Shown: positions 23,897 through 32,264 of the stretch, piece after piece
Layout of the letters: every line of letters begins with the position of its first letter
Position numbering within the stretch: the first letter of the stretch is position 1
IMG/VR virus record: IMGVR_UViG_3300040801_001234
Coordinates: 1 to 52,519 of that record
Direction: 5' to 3' (one strand)
Length of the DNA stretch: 52,519 nucleotides
Origin: a virus
Made by a program: the position numbers and the translations under genes
The notes under the pieces: model-generated
The model's input: the letters and a program-made list of their open reading frames with translations, nothing else
Database searches by the model: none
What the model was told of the DNA's origin: nothing

Positions 23897-24452
23897 CCCA
23901 AAGAAAATAGATGATTTACTTGAAGTCGGAGACAAGATAAGAGAATTAGAAGAAGGAGACACCTCTGACGATGATAAAAGAAAACGCCAAAATGAAAGAA
24001 AGAATGCGATTAAAAAAATAAACGCTGAAATAGCAGCGTTAAAAAATAACGATGACGAAAAGTTTGTTCAAGAGAGTCTTCGAGAAATCGCTACTATAGG
24101 TTTATCTAGCATGAGAGTTCTCCAGGGAGAAATTGAAGAAGACCCTAGCGGAAGAGCAGTAGAATGCATGGCAGCTATAACCAATGCTGTGACAAACGCT
24201 GTAAAACAAATTCAGAACCGTGATATTGACGAAAGAAAAATAAGAGTAGAAGAAGAAAAATTAACAATTAAAAAGAACATAGCACTTCCAGGAGGAACTG
24301 GAACTACTAATGTTTTAATGATAGGTTCTATGAAAGAAGTTCTTGGAGCAATGCGAGACGGTGAATTTGAAAACGAAGATGAAATACAAGAATACCTCGA
24401 AGAAGAGAACTATAGAAATTCTGGTAAAGGTTCTCCATTCAAAAAGGATTAA
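23889..24452 (+). CDS. 16: Small terminase subunit gp16
   Basis: A 187-residue protein (T4: 164) that regulates DNA packaging with gp17. It has the usual plan of N-terminal charged helices, a central coiled-coil oligomerisation region (RAVECMAAITNAVTNAVKQIQN) and a C-terminal tail with ATP-stimulation role. ATG 23889 is chosen because AAAGGAG lies five to six bases upstream; earlier in-frame ATGs lie inside gp15. The gene precedes the fractured terL by three bases. Confidence 0.85.
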   Translation: MTNPKKIDDLLEVGDKIRELEEGDTSDDDKRKRQNERKNAIKKINAEIAALKNNDDEKFVQESLREIATIGLSSMRVLQGEIEEDPSGRAVECMAAITNAVTNAVKQIQNRDIDERKIRVEEEKLTIKKNIALPGGTGTTNVLMIGSMKEVLGAMRDGEFENEDEIQEYLEEENYRNSGKGSPFKKD

Positions 24453-24455
24453 CAA

Positions 24456-24818
24456 ATGCCTATAAAATACGACGATCAATATGTATTAAGACCCAATCAT
24501 AAAGTAGAGTGGACTCCTGCTATGCTCAAAGAGCTTAGAAAATGCTCTCATAAGGTTGAATACTTTGCTGAAAATTATTACTACATTATTGGTAAGAATG
24601 GTAAACAACTTATTGATTTTACTGGATATGATTTTCAAAAGAGGTTAATCAAAGAGTTTGATAAGAATCGTTTTAATGTAGTATTGTCAGCAAGACAGAT
24701 GGGAAAATGTGTTACAGAAGATACCATTATAGAAGTCTATGATGAAGAATTAGATAAAACCTCTAAAATGACTATCAAGGAGTTTTTTGACCTTTGCGAA
24801 TCACACTCGCCTTCGTAG
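24456..24818 (+). CDS. 17: Large terminase gp17 N-terminal part plus 36-residue split-intein N-fragment
   Basis: Residues 1-84 are the N-terminus of a T4-type TerL ending VVLSARQMGK, that is, Walker A cut after the Lys. Residue 85 is the intein Cys; residues 85-120 (CVTEDTIIEVYDEELDKTSK then MTIKEFFDLCES) are a very short intein N-fragment holding only block A and a little more. The matching C-fragment is 122 residues long. This asymmetric break resembles the AceL-TerL type of atypical split intein rather than the canonical split between blocks B and F. The product would be an inactive ATPase until joined to the C-half. The stop at 24818 is followed by a late promoter and the endonuclease gene. 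Confidence 0.92.
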   Translation: MPIKYDDQYVLRPNHKVEWTPAMLKELRKCSHKVEYFAENYYYIIGKNGKQLIDFTGYDFQKRLIKEFDKNRFNVVLSARQMGKCVTEDTIIEVYDEELDKTSKMTIKEFFDLCESHSPS

Positions 24819-24852
24819 TGATTAATTTGGTTGCATAATTTTGGGCACCCAG

Positions 24853-24860
24853 TATAAATA
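24853..24860 (+). promoter_or_regulatory. T4-type late promoter inside the terL break
   Basis: TATAAATA ends five bases before the ATG at 24866. With T4 spacing, transcription would start at the A of that ATG, giving a leaderless endonuclease-gp17C mRNA. No Shine-Dalgarno is present. Confidence 0.7.
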
Positions 24861-24865
24861 ATACT

Positions 24866-26539
24866 ATGAATTATATACACTCCACGAAGGAAATCTCTGA
24901 ACATTTTGGTATTGGAAAAACCACTATAGATTATTGGAGAACTTCAGGAAAAGTTTCATCTAAACTCATTGGGAAAACTTATTTCTTTGATTACGACGAG
25001 ATAAAGAACTTTCTAAATAGAAAAAACGAAAAGAGTCATCCTAAAGGAATTTATTGTCACATATGCGAGTCTCATACTAAATACTCTTCTAAAAAATCAT
25101 CAAATTTTGTGACACAGCATTTGTTAAAGATTCATGGAATCAATGCTAAACAATATTATGATGAATATGTAGGAAAGGAAGAGGACAAGTATTGTCAAAA
25201 TTGTGGAAGCGAAAAGACTTTTATATCTTTGAATAAAGGATATAAATCTCACTGCAAAAATCCAAATTGTTATTCTAATGATAAAGAGGTAAAAGAAAAG
25301 GTCCAAAGGACTAAATTAGAAAAGTATAATGATGCTTTTTTTGTTAATAGGACAAAAGCAAAAGACACTAACCTTCAAAAATATGGAACTCCTAACTTTA
25401 CTAACAGGTCAAAAGCAATAGAGACTATGAAGGAAAGATATGGAACGTCAAATATTATGAAATGCGAAGAATTTAAGAAAAAATCATTAGAAACAAAAGC
25501 AACATCTAAACTTAAATTATATGACCAGAATGACAACATAACGGCTATAGACCTCGAACATCAAAGATTGACTTTTCAATGTTCTAGATGTAGTTGCATA
25601 ACTACCATGGATACTAAATTAGTTTATACTAGACTAAAAAGAGGAATTACATTATGCACTAATTGTTTTCCAGTTAACGATATTAAGATAGTTTCATATT
25701 GTGAAAAAGAGATAATTAAATTCATAAAATCACACTTTCCGGAAGAAGTAATAGAGAACGACAGAAATTCTATAGGAAAAGAATTAGACATATTAATACC
25801 TTCAAAGAAACTAGCATTTGAATATAATGGTATTTTTTGGCATAGCGACGAGAAAAAAGAAATCAATTATCATCTAGAAAAAACTAACAAGTGTCAAGAA
25901 GTTGGCATTCAGTTGATTCATATATTTGAGGATGAATGGAATAATAGTAGAGAAATTGTAGAAAGTAAAATACTGCACCTTCTAGGAATAAGTCGCTATA
26001 AAATATCTGCTAGAAACTGTGAAGTATGCAGAGTACCAGTTAAAGATCAAATACAGTTCTATGACGACAATCACATACAAGGACATGCTAGAAATAGTTA
26101 TACAATTGGGCTCAAGTATAATAACGAATATGTAGCTATGATGAGCTTTATAACTGGGAGAGGAAAATACGATTTGGAACTCAATAGATATGCTACAAAA
26201 AAATATCACGTAGTTCGCGGAGGAGCTAGCAGACTTTTATCTAAGTTTAAAAAGGAAAATCCAAATAAACTAATAGTGTCTTATGCAGATAAGTGCTGGT
26301 CGAATGGAAATCTTTATGAAACAATTGGATTTAAAAAAGTAAAAGAATCTAAACCATCTTATTTCTATGTAAACCCATCAACTTTAGTAAGAGAACATAG
26401 ATTTAAATATAGAAAAGAAAATCTAAAGAAAATGGGTTATGATATAGAAGGAAAAACTGAAAAACAAATAATATCAGAAAACACAAACCTAATTAGAATT
26501 TATAATTCTGGATATTATGCTTATGAATTGGAGACGTAA
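24866..26539 (+). CDS. Vsr-like homing endonuclease inserted in the fractured terminase gene
   Basis: A 557-residue protein. Residues 1-50 (STKEISEHFGIGKTTIDYWR ...) are a MerR/excisionase-like helix-turn-helix. Zinc-finger-like Cys/His pairs follow (CHIC, CQNC, C..C/H). Then come NUMOD-like repeats 'K.KYGT.NF.NR.KA...', typical of phage homing endonucleases. The nuclease core is ELDILIPSKKLAFEY (E306, D308), FWHS, YH and IHIFEDEW (354-358). The C-terminal domain (IQGHARNSYTIGLKY ... GGASRLLSKFKK ... IGFKKV) is shared with the endonuclease at 17752. Its TAA overlaps the ATG of the gp17 C-half (TAATG), so the C-half depends on its translation. It would cut intein-less terL alleles (inference). 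Confidence 0.9.
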   Translation: MNYIHSTKEISEHFGIGKTTIDYWRTSGKVSSKLIGKTYFFDYDEIKNFLNRKNEKSHPKGIYCHICESHTKYSSKKSSNFVTQHLLKIHGINAKQYYDEYVGKEEDKYCQNCGSEKTFISLNKGYKSHCKNPNCYSNDKEVKEKVQRTKLEKYNDAFFVNRTKAKDTNLQKYGTPNFTNRSKAIETMKERYGTSNIMKCEEFKKKSLETKATSKLKLYDQNDNITAIDLEHQRLTFQCSRCSCITTMDTKLVYTRLKRGITLCTNCFPVNDIKIVSYCEKEIIKFIKSHFPEEVIENDRNSIGKELDILIPSKKLAFEYNGIFWHSDEKKEINYHLEKTNKCQEVGIQLIHIFEDEWNNSREIVESKILHLLGISRYKISARNCEVCRVPVKDQIQFYDDNHIQGHARNSYTIGLKYNNEYVAMMSFITGRGKYDLELNRYATKKYHVVRGGASRLLSKFKKENPNKLIVSYADKCWSNGNLYETIGFKKVKESKPSYFYVNPSTLVREHRFKYRKENLKKMGYDIEGKTEKQIISENTNLIRIYNSGYYAYELET

Positions 26540-28290
26540 TGGAAAGATGTTTAAAGTTTACTAAAGTTGTTGATGTCCCAAAAAGATATAAGGTAAAATC
26601 TCCAGAAGGGTGGTCATCTGTAAATGCTGCCATGCAAACCATAAAATATGATGTTTGGTATCTGGAACTTCAATCTGGTGATCATTTAAGATGCGCAGAC
26701 AAGCACATAGTATATAAAAAGGTTGGAGAGGCGTTTGAAGAAATATTTGTTGAAGACGTAGTTCCAGGGGACATAATTCAAACAGATGAAGGAGAATCAA
26801 CTTGTTTTATATGCAAGCCTCTAGGACATGAAGAAGTAATGTATGACTTAGAAATTAATTCAGACTCGCATCAATATATAACAAACAATTTGATTTCTCA
26901 TAATACAACTTGTTCTTGTATATATCTTCTATGGTATGCTATTTTTAACGATGACCAAGAAATTGCAATACTTGCTAACAAACAAGACACCGCCGCAGAC
27001 ATTCTTAATGACATTAAAGTTGCTTATGAACAATTACCTCCGTTTCTTAAGCCAGGAGTTAAAAAGTATGATAATTTGTCAGTCCATTTTGATAATGGAA
27101 CGAAGATATTCGCAAAGGCAACTTCTCCAGATGCCCTTCGTGGATATTCTGTTAATTTACTGTTTCTGGACGAGTTTGCGTTCGTAGAACAAAACATAGC
27201 GGACAAATTTTGGGCATCAAATCTTCCAACAATCTCAACCACTGAAGGTAGTGTTATTGTGGTATCTACCCCTAATGGTGCGGTTGGTCTATTTTATGAT
27301 CTTTGGAAAAGAGCAAATGCCCAACAAGAAGATGAAACTACTGGAGATGTGTGGGTTCCGACTAAAATACACTGGTCAGAACATCCCGACCGAGATGATA
27401 CATGGAAAGAGTCCATGCTTAACTCTATGTCTAAAGTTCAATTTGCTCAGGAGTTTGAAGTTAGTTTCACTGGGTCAACTTATACTTTAATAGATGGTGA
27501 TATACTCTCAACCCTTCACCATAAAGAACCAGCATTTTATCCAGACGAAGGATATTATATTTGGAAACGTCCCGAAAAGGGACATCTATATGCTATTGGT
27601 GCTGATACAGCTAAAGGAGCTAATACTGACTTTCATGTGTTAAATATCTTTGATGTAACTTGGTTTGCAAGTGGTGGAAGAATAGAACAAGTAGCTATGT
27701 TTAGAAGAAATGACATATCTGTGTTTGATTTTACTGACAAAATACCCCAAATAGCACATGACTGGAATGATGCGGTATTAATAATAGAAAACAATGATCT
27801 TGGTCATGCGGTAGTTCATGAAGTATACTACACACATTCATATGAAAACACTTTCTATAATCATGAAAAGGGTGAATATGGAATAAATTCCAATAAGAAG
27901 ACTAAACCAAAGGCTCTCAATTACTTTAAAGAAGACGTTGAATCCGGAAAGATGATTATAAACTCGGAGGCAATGATAAGGGAACTTACGTATTATGAAG
28001 AAGTTCGCACAGGTATTTTCCAGGCTCGAAAGGGTCGCGAGTATCATGATGATACCGTTGCTTCTGGGTATTGGGTATCATATCTTCTTAGAACTCCTTA
28101 TTGGATTGACTTTTATGAATATTGGACAAAAAATAATAACCCTAACTCAAAAGAACTTCAAAACATTGTTGATAACGAAAACATGATAAAAGATATGGAA
28201 ACTGCTGACAGGTTTATGCGAAGAATAAGTAAAGCGTCATCAGATGGTTACGAATATTTGGATGACTTCGGGCGACAATTATCTCAATGA
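26539..28290 (+). CDS. 17: Split-intein C-fragment (122 residues) plus large terminase gp17 C-terminal part
   Basis: Residues 1-122 are the intein C-fragment: a block-B-like GDHLRCADKH, VPGDII, block F EEVMYDLEINSDSHQYITNN, and block G LISHN (His-Asn present). Thr123 is the +1 residue, restoring GK|TTCS of Walker A. Then Walker B VNLLFLDEFAF, VIVVSTPNG (motif III), VQFAQEFEVSFTGS, and the RNase H-like nuclease domain with AIGADTAKG, LIIENNDLG and KGREYHDDTVAS. Extein length is 84 + 461 = 545 residues (T4 gp17: 610). It pumps DNA through gp20. Block B has Ala where the T-x-x-H Thr is expected. Expressed by coupling to the endonuclease. Confidence 0.93.
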   Translation: MERCLKFTKVVDVPKRYKVKSPEGWSSVNAAMQTIKYDVWYLELQSGDHLRCADKHIVYKKVGEAFEEIFVEDVVPGDIIQTDEGESTCFICKPLGHEEVMYDLEINSDSHQYITNNLISHNTTCSCIYLLWYAIFNDDQEIAILANKQDTAADILNDIKVAYEQLPPFLKPGVKKYDNLSVHFDNGTKIFAKATSPDALRGYSVNLLFLDEFAFVEQNIADKFWASNLPTISTTEGSVIVVSTPNGAVGLFYDLWKRANAQQEDETTGDVWVPTKIHWSEHPDRDDTWKESMLNSMSKVQFAQEFEVSFTGSTYTLIDGDILSTLHHKEPAFYPDEGYYIWKRPEKGHLYAIGADTAKGANTDFHVLNIFDVTWFASGGRIEQVAMFRRNDISVFDFTDKIPQIAHDWNDAVLIIENNDLGHAVVHEVYYTHSYENTFYNHEKGEYGINSNKKTKPKALNYFKEDVESGKMIINSEAMIRELTYYEEVRTGIFQARKGREYHDDTVASGYWVSYLLRTPYWIDFYEYWTKNNNPNSKELQNIVDNENMIKDMETADRFMRRISKASSDGYEYLDDFGRQLSQ

Positions 28291-28346
28291 TGATAAATAT
28301 AACTTATGAGAAATTCAATTATTTATTAAGTCTAAGACTCATGACT

Positions 28347-28354
28347 TATAAATA
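28347..28354 (+). promoter_or_regulatory. T4-type late promoter TATAAATA for sheath and tube
   Basis: An exact match, 38 bases before the gp18 ATG at 28385, with AAGGAG in the leader. Confidence 0.85.
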
Positions 28355-28384
28355 CTATTGAAGTAACCTCATAAGGAGTAGACT

Positions 28385-30394
28385 ATGGTAGGATCAGCTA
28401 ATCAATCTCCAGGCGTTGATATAATCGAACGCGATGCATCTCTTAGAATTCCAACAGTAACCTCTTCAGTTGGGGCTATAGTTGTAGCTGCTGAACGCGG
28501 TCCCTTAAACGTTAGAGTACTAATTAATTCTGAAAAAGATTATGTTGATACTTTTGGTCGCCCAGATGATGTAAACTATAAGCATTTTTTCACTGCAAAG
28601 TCATTTTTGGAAGGGTCAAATGCCCTCCACGTTGTTCGTACTGAAGATAGTGATAAATTAGTAGCAGGTGTTACTATTGGGTTAAGTGGAGCTTCTTTAG
28701 CTTCTTATCCAACTCCTCTAGCTGCTGAAAACTTCCCTCTTACTTATGATGATATACCTGACACTACTCCAATTGCTCTGGACAGTGGTACTCCTATTTT
28801 TGATGGAGCAACTGGTCCTGCGCAAGTTCAAAACGAAATTTATCACGCATGGGGCGTTGGTGCTGGACCTTACTACGAAAACGTTCAAATCGTAGTCATT
28901 ACCGCAGAAGATTATCAAATACTTTTAGGACTTCAGGAAGAACTTGCACAAGCTGCAACTTCAGATGAACAACAGGCAATTATTTACAAATATTATAATG
29001 GTGATCCTCCATCAACTATTACTGGTCAACCAGGATACGATATTTGGGTAGGAACCCCTCCAACAACTTCAAATCCTATTTTTGATGATACTGGAGATTA
29101 TTTGGCTGGAAATCCTCTAGCTGATGATATTATTGTAACCCCAGCTAATAGTGCTCAAGGAATTTGGGAAATAAATAGTGCATTGCTTGCTCAGTATCTA
29201 AATTTCGAGTTTGGACCTGATGTAACAACCGAAGAGGATGAATTTGCACTACACGTCTTCGCAGAAGGAAATCAGGTAGAATCATACATATGTTCTAAAC
29301 TAGTTGGTAGGAGAGACTCTCAGGGCAACTTAATGTTTGTTGACAATGTTGTAAACGGAAATAGTAATTATATCTACTTCTTCGTCGGAGCAAGTCCTAC
29401 AGGTGCTGCTGGATACGATCTAGTATCTACTGGATTAATTAATCTTGGAGGAGCAGATGCCCTTACAGAGAACCTATTCGATCTAGTAGGTGAAATTGAA
29501 ATGCAATGGAGAGAGCATTTTACTAATAAAGAATCTCTCGAAGTTGACATTCTTCTTGACCCTGACTATCCAAACATTCTAAAGCGTAGCATTGATGATA
29601 TTGCTAGAAATGTCCGTAAGGATTGTATAGCACTTCTTCAAGTACCTGTTACGAATATGATCAACACTTCAACTGGTAAGCCTATTTCTCGTCCTTATTC
29701 TTCAATGAAGAATTATGTTAACAGAGAACTTAACATAAACTCAAGTTATAGCGCAATTTATGGTCAATATTTCCAGATATTTGACTTCTATAACGAAAAG
29801 CTAAGATGGGTTCCTGTAACTGGTTATGTTGGAGCCGTTATCGCCAGAGTTGACTTCCAGTATGATCCTTGGTGGGCACCTGCTGGATTAAATCGTGGTA
29901 TTATCAGTGGAATTAATAAAGTTGCTCTTGAGCATAACAAGCCACAAAGAGATGTATTGTATTATAACAGAATAAACACTATTCCAAATTTCGATGGTCA
30001 AGGAATTGTTATCTGGGGTCAAAAGACTCTACAAGCTAAGCCTTCTGCCTTTGACAGAATTAACGTCCGTCGTTTATTCCTTCACATGGAAAGAAGCATA
30101 GAAAAACTTGCTAGATATTTCTTGTTTGAATTTAATGATGAGGCAACTCGTTCACGATTCCGTGGTCTTGTTAATAACTTCATCGCTGAAATTCAAAGCC
30201 GAAGAGGTGTATTGGATTATCTAGTTGTTGCTGACGAGTCGAACAACTCTTCAGACGTAATTGATCGTAATGAATTCGTTGCTGAAATTCTAGTCAAGCC
30301 TACAAGAGTAATTGAGTTCATTAAGTTGATATTCACTGCTGTTGGTTCTGGTGTAGAATTCACCGAATTTGTGGGTGCCTCTTCTGGAGTTTGA
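28385..30394 (+). CDS. 18: Tail sheath protein gp18
   Basis: A 669-residue protein (T4: 659). The contractile sheath signature is clear: SPGVDIIERDAS at the start, TVTSSVGAIVVAAERGPLN, IEMQWREHFTNKESLEVDILLDPD, then IARNVRKDCIALLQVP, YSAIYGQYFQIFDFYNEKLRWVP, GYVGAVIARVD, PWWAPAGLNRG and INTIPNFDGQGIVIWGQKTLQ, followed by NVRRLFLHMERSIEKLARYFLFEFND. Expressed from its own late promoter, as in T4, and followed by the tube gene 21 bases later. Confidence 0.97.
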   Translation: MVGSANQSPGVDIIERDASLRIPTVTSSVGAIVVAAERGPLNVRVLINSEKDYVDTFGRPDDVNYKHFFTAKSFLEGSNALHVVRTEDSDKLVAGVTIGLSGASLASYPTPLAAENFPLTYDDIPDTTPIALDSGTPIFDGATGPAQVQNEIYHAWGVGAGPYYENVQIVVITAEDYQILLGLQEELAQAATSDEQQAIIYKYYNGDPPSTITGQPGYDIWVGTPPTTSNPIFDDTGDYLAGNPLADDIIVTPANSAQGIWEINSALLAQYLNFEFGPDVTTEEDEFALHVFAEGNQVESYICSKLVGRRDSQGNLMFVDNVVNGNSNYIYFFVGASPTGAAGYDLVSTGLINLGGADALTENLFDLVGEIEMQWREHFTNKESLEVDILLDPDYPNILKRSIDDIARNVRKDCIALLQVPVTNMINTSTGKPISRPYSSMKNYVNRELNINSSYSAIYGQYFQIFDFYNEKLRWVPVTGYVGAVIARVDFQYDPWWAPAGLNRGIISGINKVALEHNKPQRDVLYYNRINTIPNFDGQGIVIWGQKTLQAKPSAFDRINVRRLFLHMERSIEKLARYFLFEFNDEATRSRFRGLVNNFIAEIQSRRGVLDYLVVADESNNSSDVIDRNEFVAEILVKPTRVIEFIKLIFTAVGSGVEFTEFVGASSGV

Positions 30395-30415
30395 TAATAT
30401 CTTAAAGGAGTAATT

Positions 30416-31108
30416 ATGCCATATCCAACCGAAAACTACAACCTGTTTAGCTTTAGAAACGTCATTGGCGACACTGCCAAAGCATATCTATTCCTAGTTC
30501 AGATTCCGGCAGTTTCTAATCCTTCAGGTGAAGAGATAACTTGTTTTGCAAGAGCAACATCTCTACCTCCATATAATATCCAGATAACTGAAATTCCTTT
30601 CCAAGGAATGCAATATAAAGTTGCAACAGTTCCTACTTTTGATAATTGGCAGGTAGAATTCTTAGCTGATGAAGCTCACATTCTTCGTCACCGTTTCTTA
30701 GGATGGGGCGCGCAAATTTTTGATGCTCAAAGACAAGTTGCTGGTTCTCCATTAAACTACAAGGCAGATAACATTAAAGTCTCTCAGCTAAACAGAGTCG
30801 GGGGAATTGTTTCTCAATATAACTTTATTGGTATGTTCCCAGCAAACGTTGGAGAAGTCTCATTAAATCACAGTGAAGTTGAACCAGAAACTTTCAATGT
30901 TGAATTTGCTTATGATTACTTCACAATTGGTTCTGGTAATCCAACAAGTGCTGCTGATAACACGCTTAATTCGTTTATTAAGCTTGATGCCAGCTTCAAT
31001 GTTGCTGCTGCTGTTAGTGGCGCAGTAACTGGAGGAGTTAGCCTTGCTGGTGAAGCTGACATTTCAACAACAGTTGGAGCTAATCTAGGAATTAGAGTAG
31101 GACTCTAA
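30416..31108 (+). CDS. 19: Tail tube protein gp19
   Basis: A 230-residue protein, longer than T4 gp19 (163). It shows the gp19 pattern: FRNVIGDTAKAYLFLVQIP, CFARATSLPPYNIQITEIPFQGMQYKVA, TFDNWQVEFLADE, and a C-terminal ANVGEVSLNHSEVEPETFNVEFAYDYF. The last ~45 residues, rich in Ala, Gly, Ser and Thr, are an extension beyond the tube domain and may line or decorate the tube. AAAGGAG precedes the ATG. A strong terminator ends the sheath-tube transcript. Confidence 0.93.
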   Translation: MPYPTENYNLFSFRNVIGDTAKAYLFLVQIPAVSNPSGEEITCFARATSLPPYNIQITEIPFQGMQYKVATVPTFDNWQVEFLADEAHILRHRFLGWGAQIFDAQRQVAGSPLNYKADNIKVSQLNRVGGIVSQYNFIGMFPANVGEVSLNHSEVEPETFNVEFAYDYFTIGSGNPTSAADNTLNSFIKLDASFNVAAAVSGAVTGGVSLAGEADISTTVGANLGIRVGL

Positions 31109-31139
31109 TCTTAGTAATAGTTTATCATTAATATGATAT

Positions 31140-31170
31140 AATACCTAGGAAGGAATTCCTAGGTATTTTT
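31140..31170 (+). terminator. Rho-independent terminator after gp19
   Basis: A 12-bp stem AATACCTAGGAA / TTCCTAGGTATT with a GGAA tetraloop, followed by Ts. Confidence 0.92.
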
Positions 31171-31194
31171 ATATATTTCATTAAATGAGAAAGT

Positions 31195-31998
31195 ATGGGC
31201 GAAAAGTCATTTTTTACAGTAGATGATTTGCGTAAAATTCAAGCATCTGCGAAAACAGAAGCAGAAGAACTTCCTATTGAACTATCTTACAACAGAAAAC
31301 AAGCTTTCATAAAGCCTCTTAAAGTTAAGGACAAAAAGTCTTTAATGAAAGCAATTGAAACTAAAAATGAGAAATTAATACATAAATTGTTTGACAACAT
31401 TGTAGAGAAATATGTAACTTTAGAAGATGGTATCAGTCTTGATGACATAACAGTTTCTGAAAAGTACCAAATTTTAACATGGATTAGAAGGTCTGCTGCT
31501 GGAGACACTGTAAAAATTATTCACAAATGCCCTGAATGTGAAAAAGTAACTACAGGAATTGATTACGATTTAAACAACATTCAAGTTAAAATGTTTGAAT
31601 CTGATGAAGAAAATCCTATAGATAATAAGATAGTAACTGCTGGAGGCAAAATAACATTGTATCTAGGACCTATTACTAGAAAAGACGAAAAGGAAATTGA
31701 CTCGGTTATTTACGCACGAAACATAGAGTCATTAACTGAGAGACAATTCATGCATATGGTAGGTGCTATTAAAAGAGTAGAGGTTACCTCAGAAGACATG
31801 TCAGGTGATGTTGATTTTAAGATTGAAGAAAAAATAGACTTTTTTGAAAGTTTAGACTCAAACGTACTTGATAAGATAAACAATTATCTAAGAAAAATAG
31901 ACCATGGTGTCAAAATGCCATTCAACTTTAAATGTAGTCATTGTGGGTATGAAAACAAGACAGAAATGGCGAACATAACGGTTTTTTTTATCAGTTGA
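31195..31998 (+). CDS. 26: gp26-like baseplate/tape-measure chaperone (zinc-binding)
   Basis: A 267-residue protein. SEKYQILTWIRRSAAGDTVKIIHKCPECEK, with a second CSHCGYE pair near the C-terminus, gives a four-Cys zinc site framing a helical domain, as in the T4 baseplate hub-assembly family that includes gp26. It lies directly before the tape measure, the slot of the G/GT-type tail chaperones. The 3' end reads GTT TTT TTT ATC AGT TGA. The heptamer T_TTT_TTT is in register for -1 slippage and would fuse this protein to the 88-residue product of the next frame. The annotated stop gives the short form. Confidence 0.75.
   Translation: MGEKSFFTVDDLRKIQASAKTEAEELPIELSYNRKQAFIKPLKVKDKKSLMKAIETKNEKLIHKLFDNIVEKYVTLEDGISLDDITVSEKYQILTWIRRSAAGDTVKIIHKCPECEKVTTGIDYDLNNIQVKMFESDEENPIDNKIVTAGGKITLYLGPITRKDEKEIDSVIYARNIESLTERQFMHMVGAIKRVEVTSEDMSGDVDFKIEEKIDFFESLDSNVLDKINNYLRKIDHGVKMPFNFKCSHCGYENKTEMANITVFFIS
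31983..31989 (+). promoter_or_regulatory. Candidate programmed -1 frameshift site (T_TTT_TTT)
   Basis: Eight Ts at 31982-31989 are read as GTT TTT TTT ATC in frame 0. After -1 slippage the reading is TTT TTT TAT CAG TTG ATG TAT, entering the downstream frame with no stop. The 0-frame stop is only seven bases further on. Confidence 0.6.
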
Positions 31999-32264
31999 TG
32001 TATGTTGATAGTTATGTCAACATACTAAACAAAATAGCCAAAATGGGAGTTGTTGCAGACTCTTTTATAAATATAAGCAACGCAGAAGAAATGAACTGTG
32101 TTGAGTTCGATTTTTATTTAAATGCGTTTACAGAGAAGTACGAGAAAGAATCTGAAAGTAGAAAAGAACTAATCACCGCTGCATTCAAAACTGCCAAAAA
32201 TTGCACAGAAATAATATGCAAAACTATAGGTGGTGTTTTCGGAGGTAAGAAAAAGAGCACATAA
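31998..32264 (+). CDS. Small protein in the gp51 position; likely frameshift extension of the gp26-like protein
   Basis: An 88-residue, helical, acidic protein ending in a Gly/Lys tail (GGVFGGKKKST). It lies in the -1 frame relative to the upstream gene. Its ATG overlaps the upstream TGA (TGATG), and no Shine-Dalgarno is visible, so expression is either by re-initiation or by the -1 frameshift, giving a fusion of about 355 residues (262 + TTT TTT then YQL + this frame). T4 has gp51, a hub assembly catalyst, in the same position after gp26. Its stop overlaps the tape-measure start (TAATG). Confidence 0.65.
   Translation: MYVDSYVNILNKIAKMGVVADSFINISNAEEMNCVEFDFYLNAFTEKYEKESESRKELITAAFKTAKNCTEIICKTIGGVFGGKKKST

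Noticed and set aside
24819-26538. Group I intron around the terL endonuclease
   Set aside because: The flanks translate into intein fragments with conserved terminal residues (Cys start, His-Asn end), and the endonuclease ends directly on the C-half ATG. No intron core was recognised.
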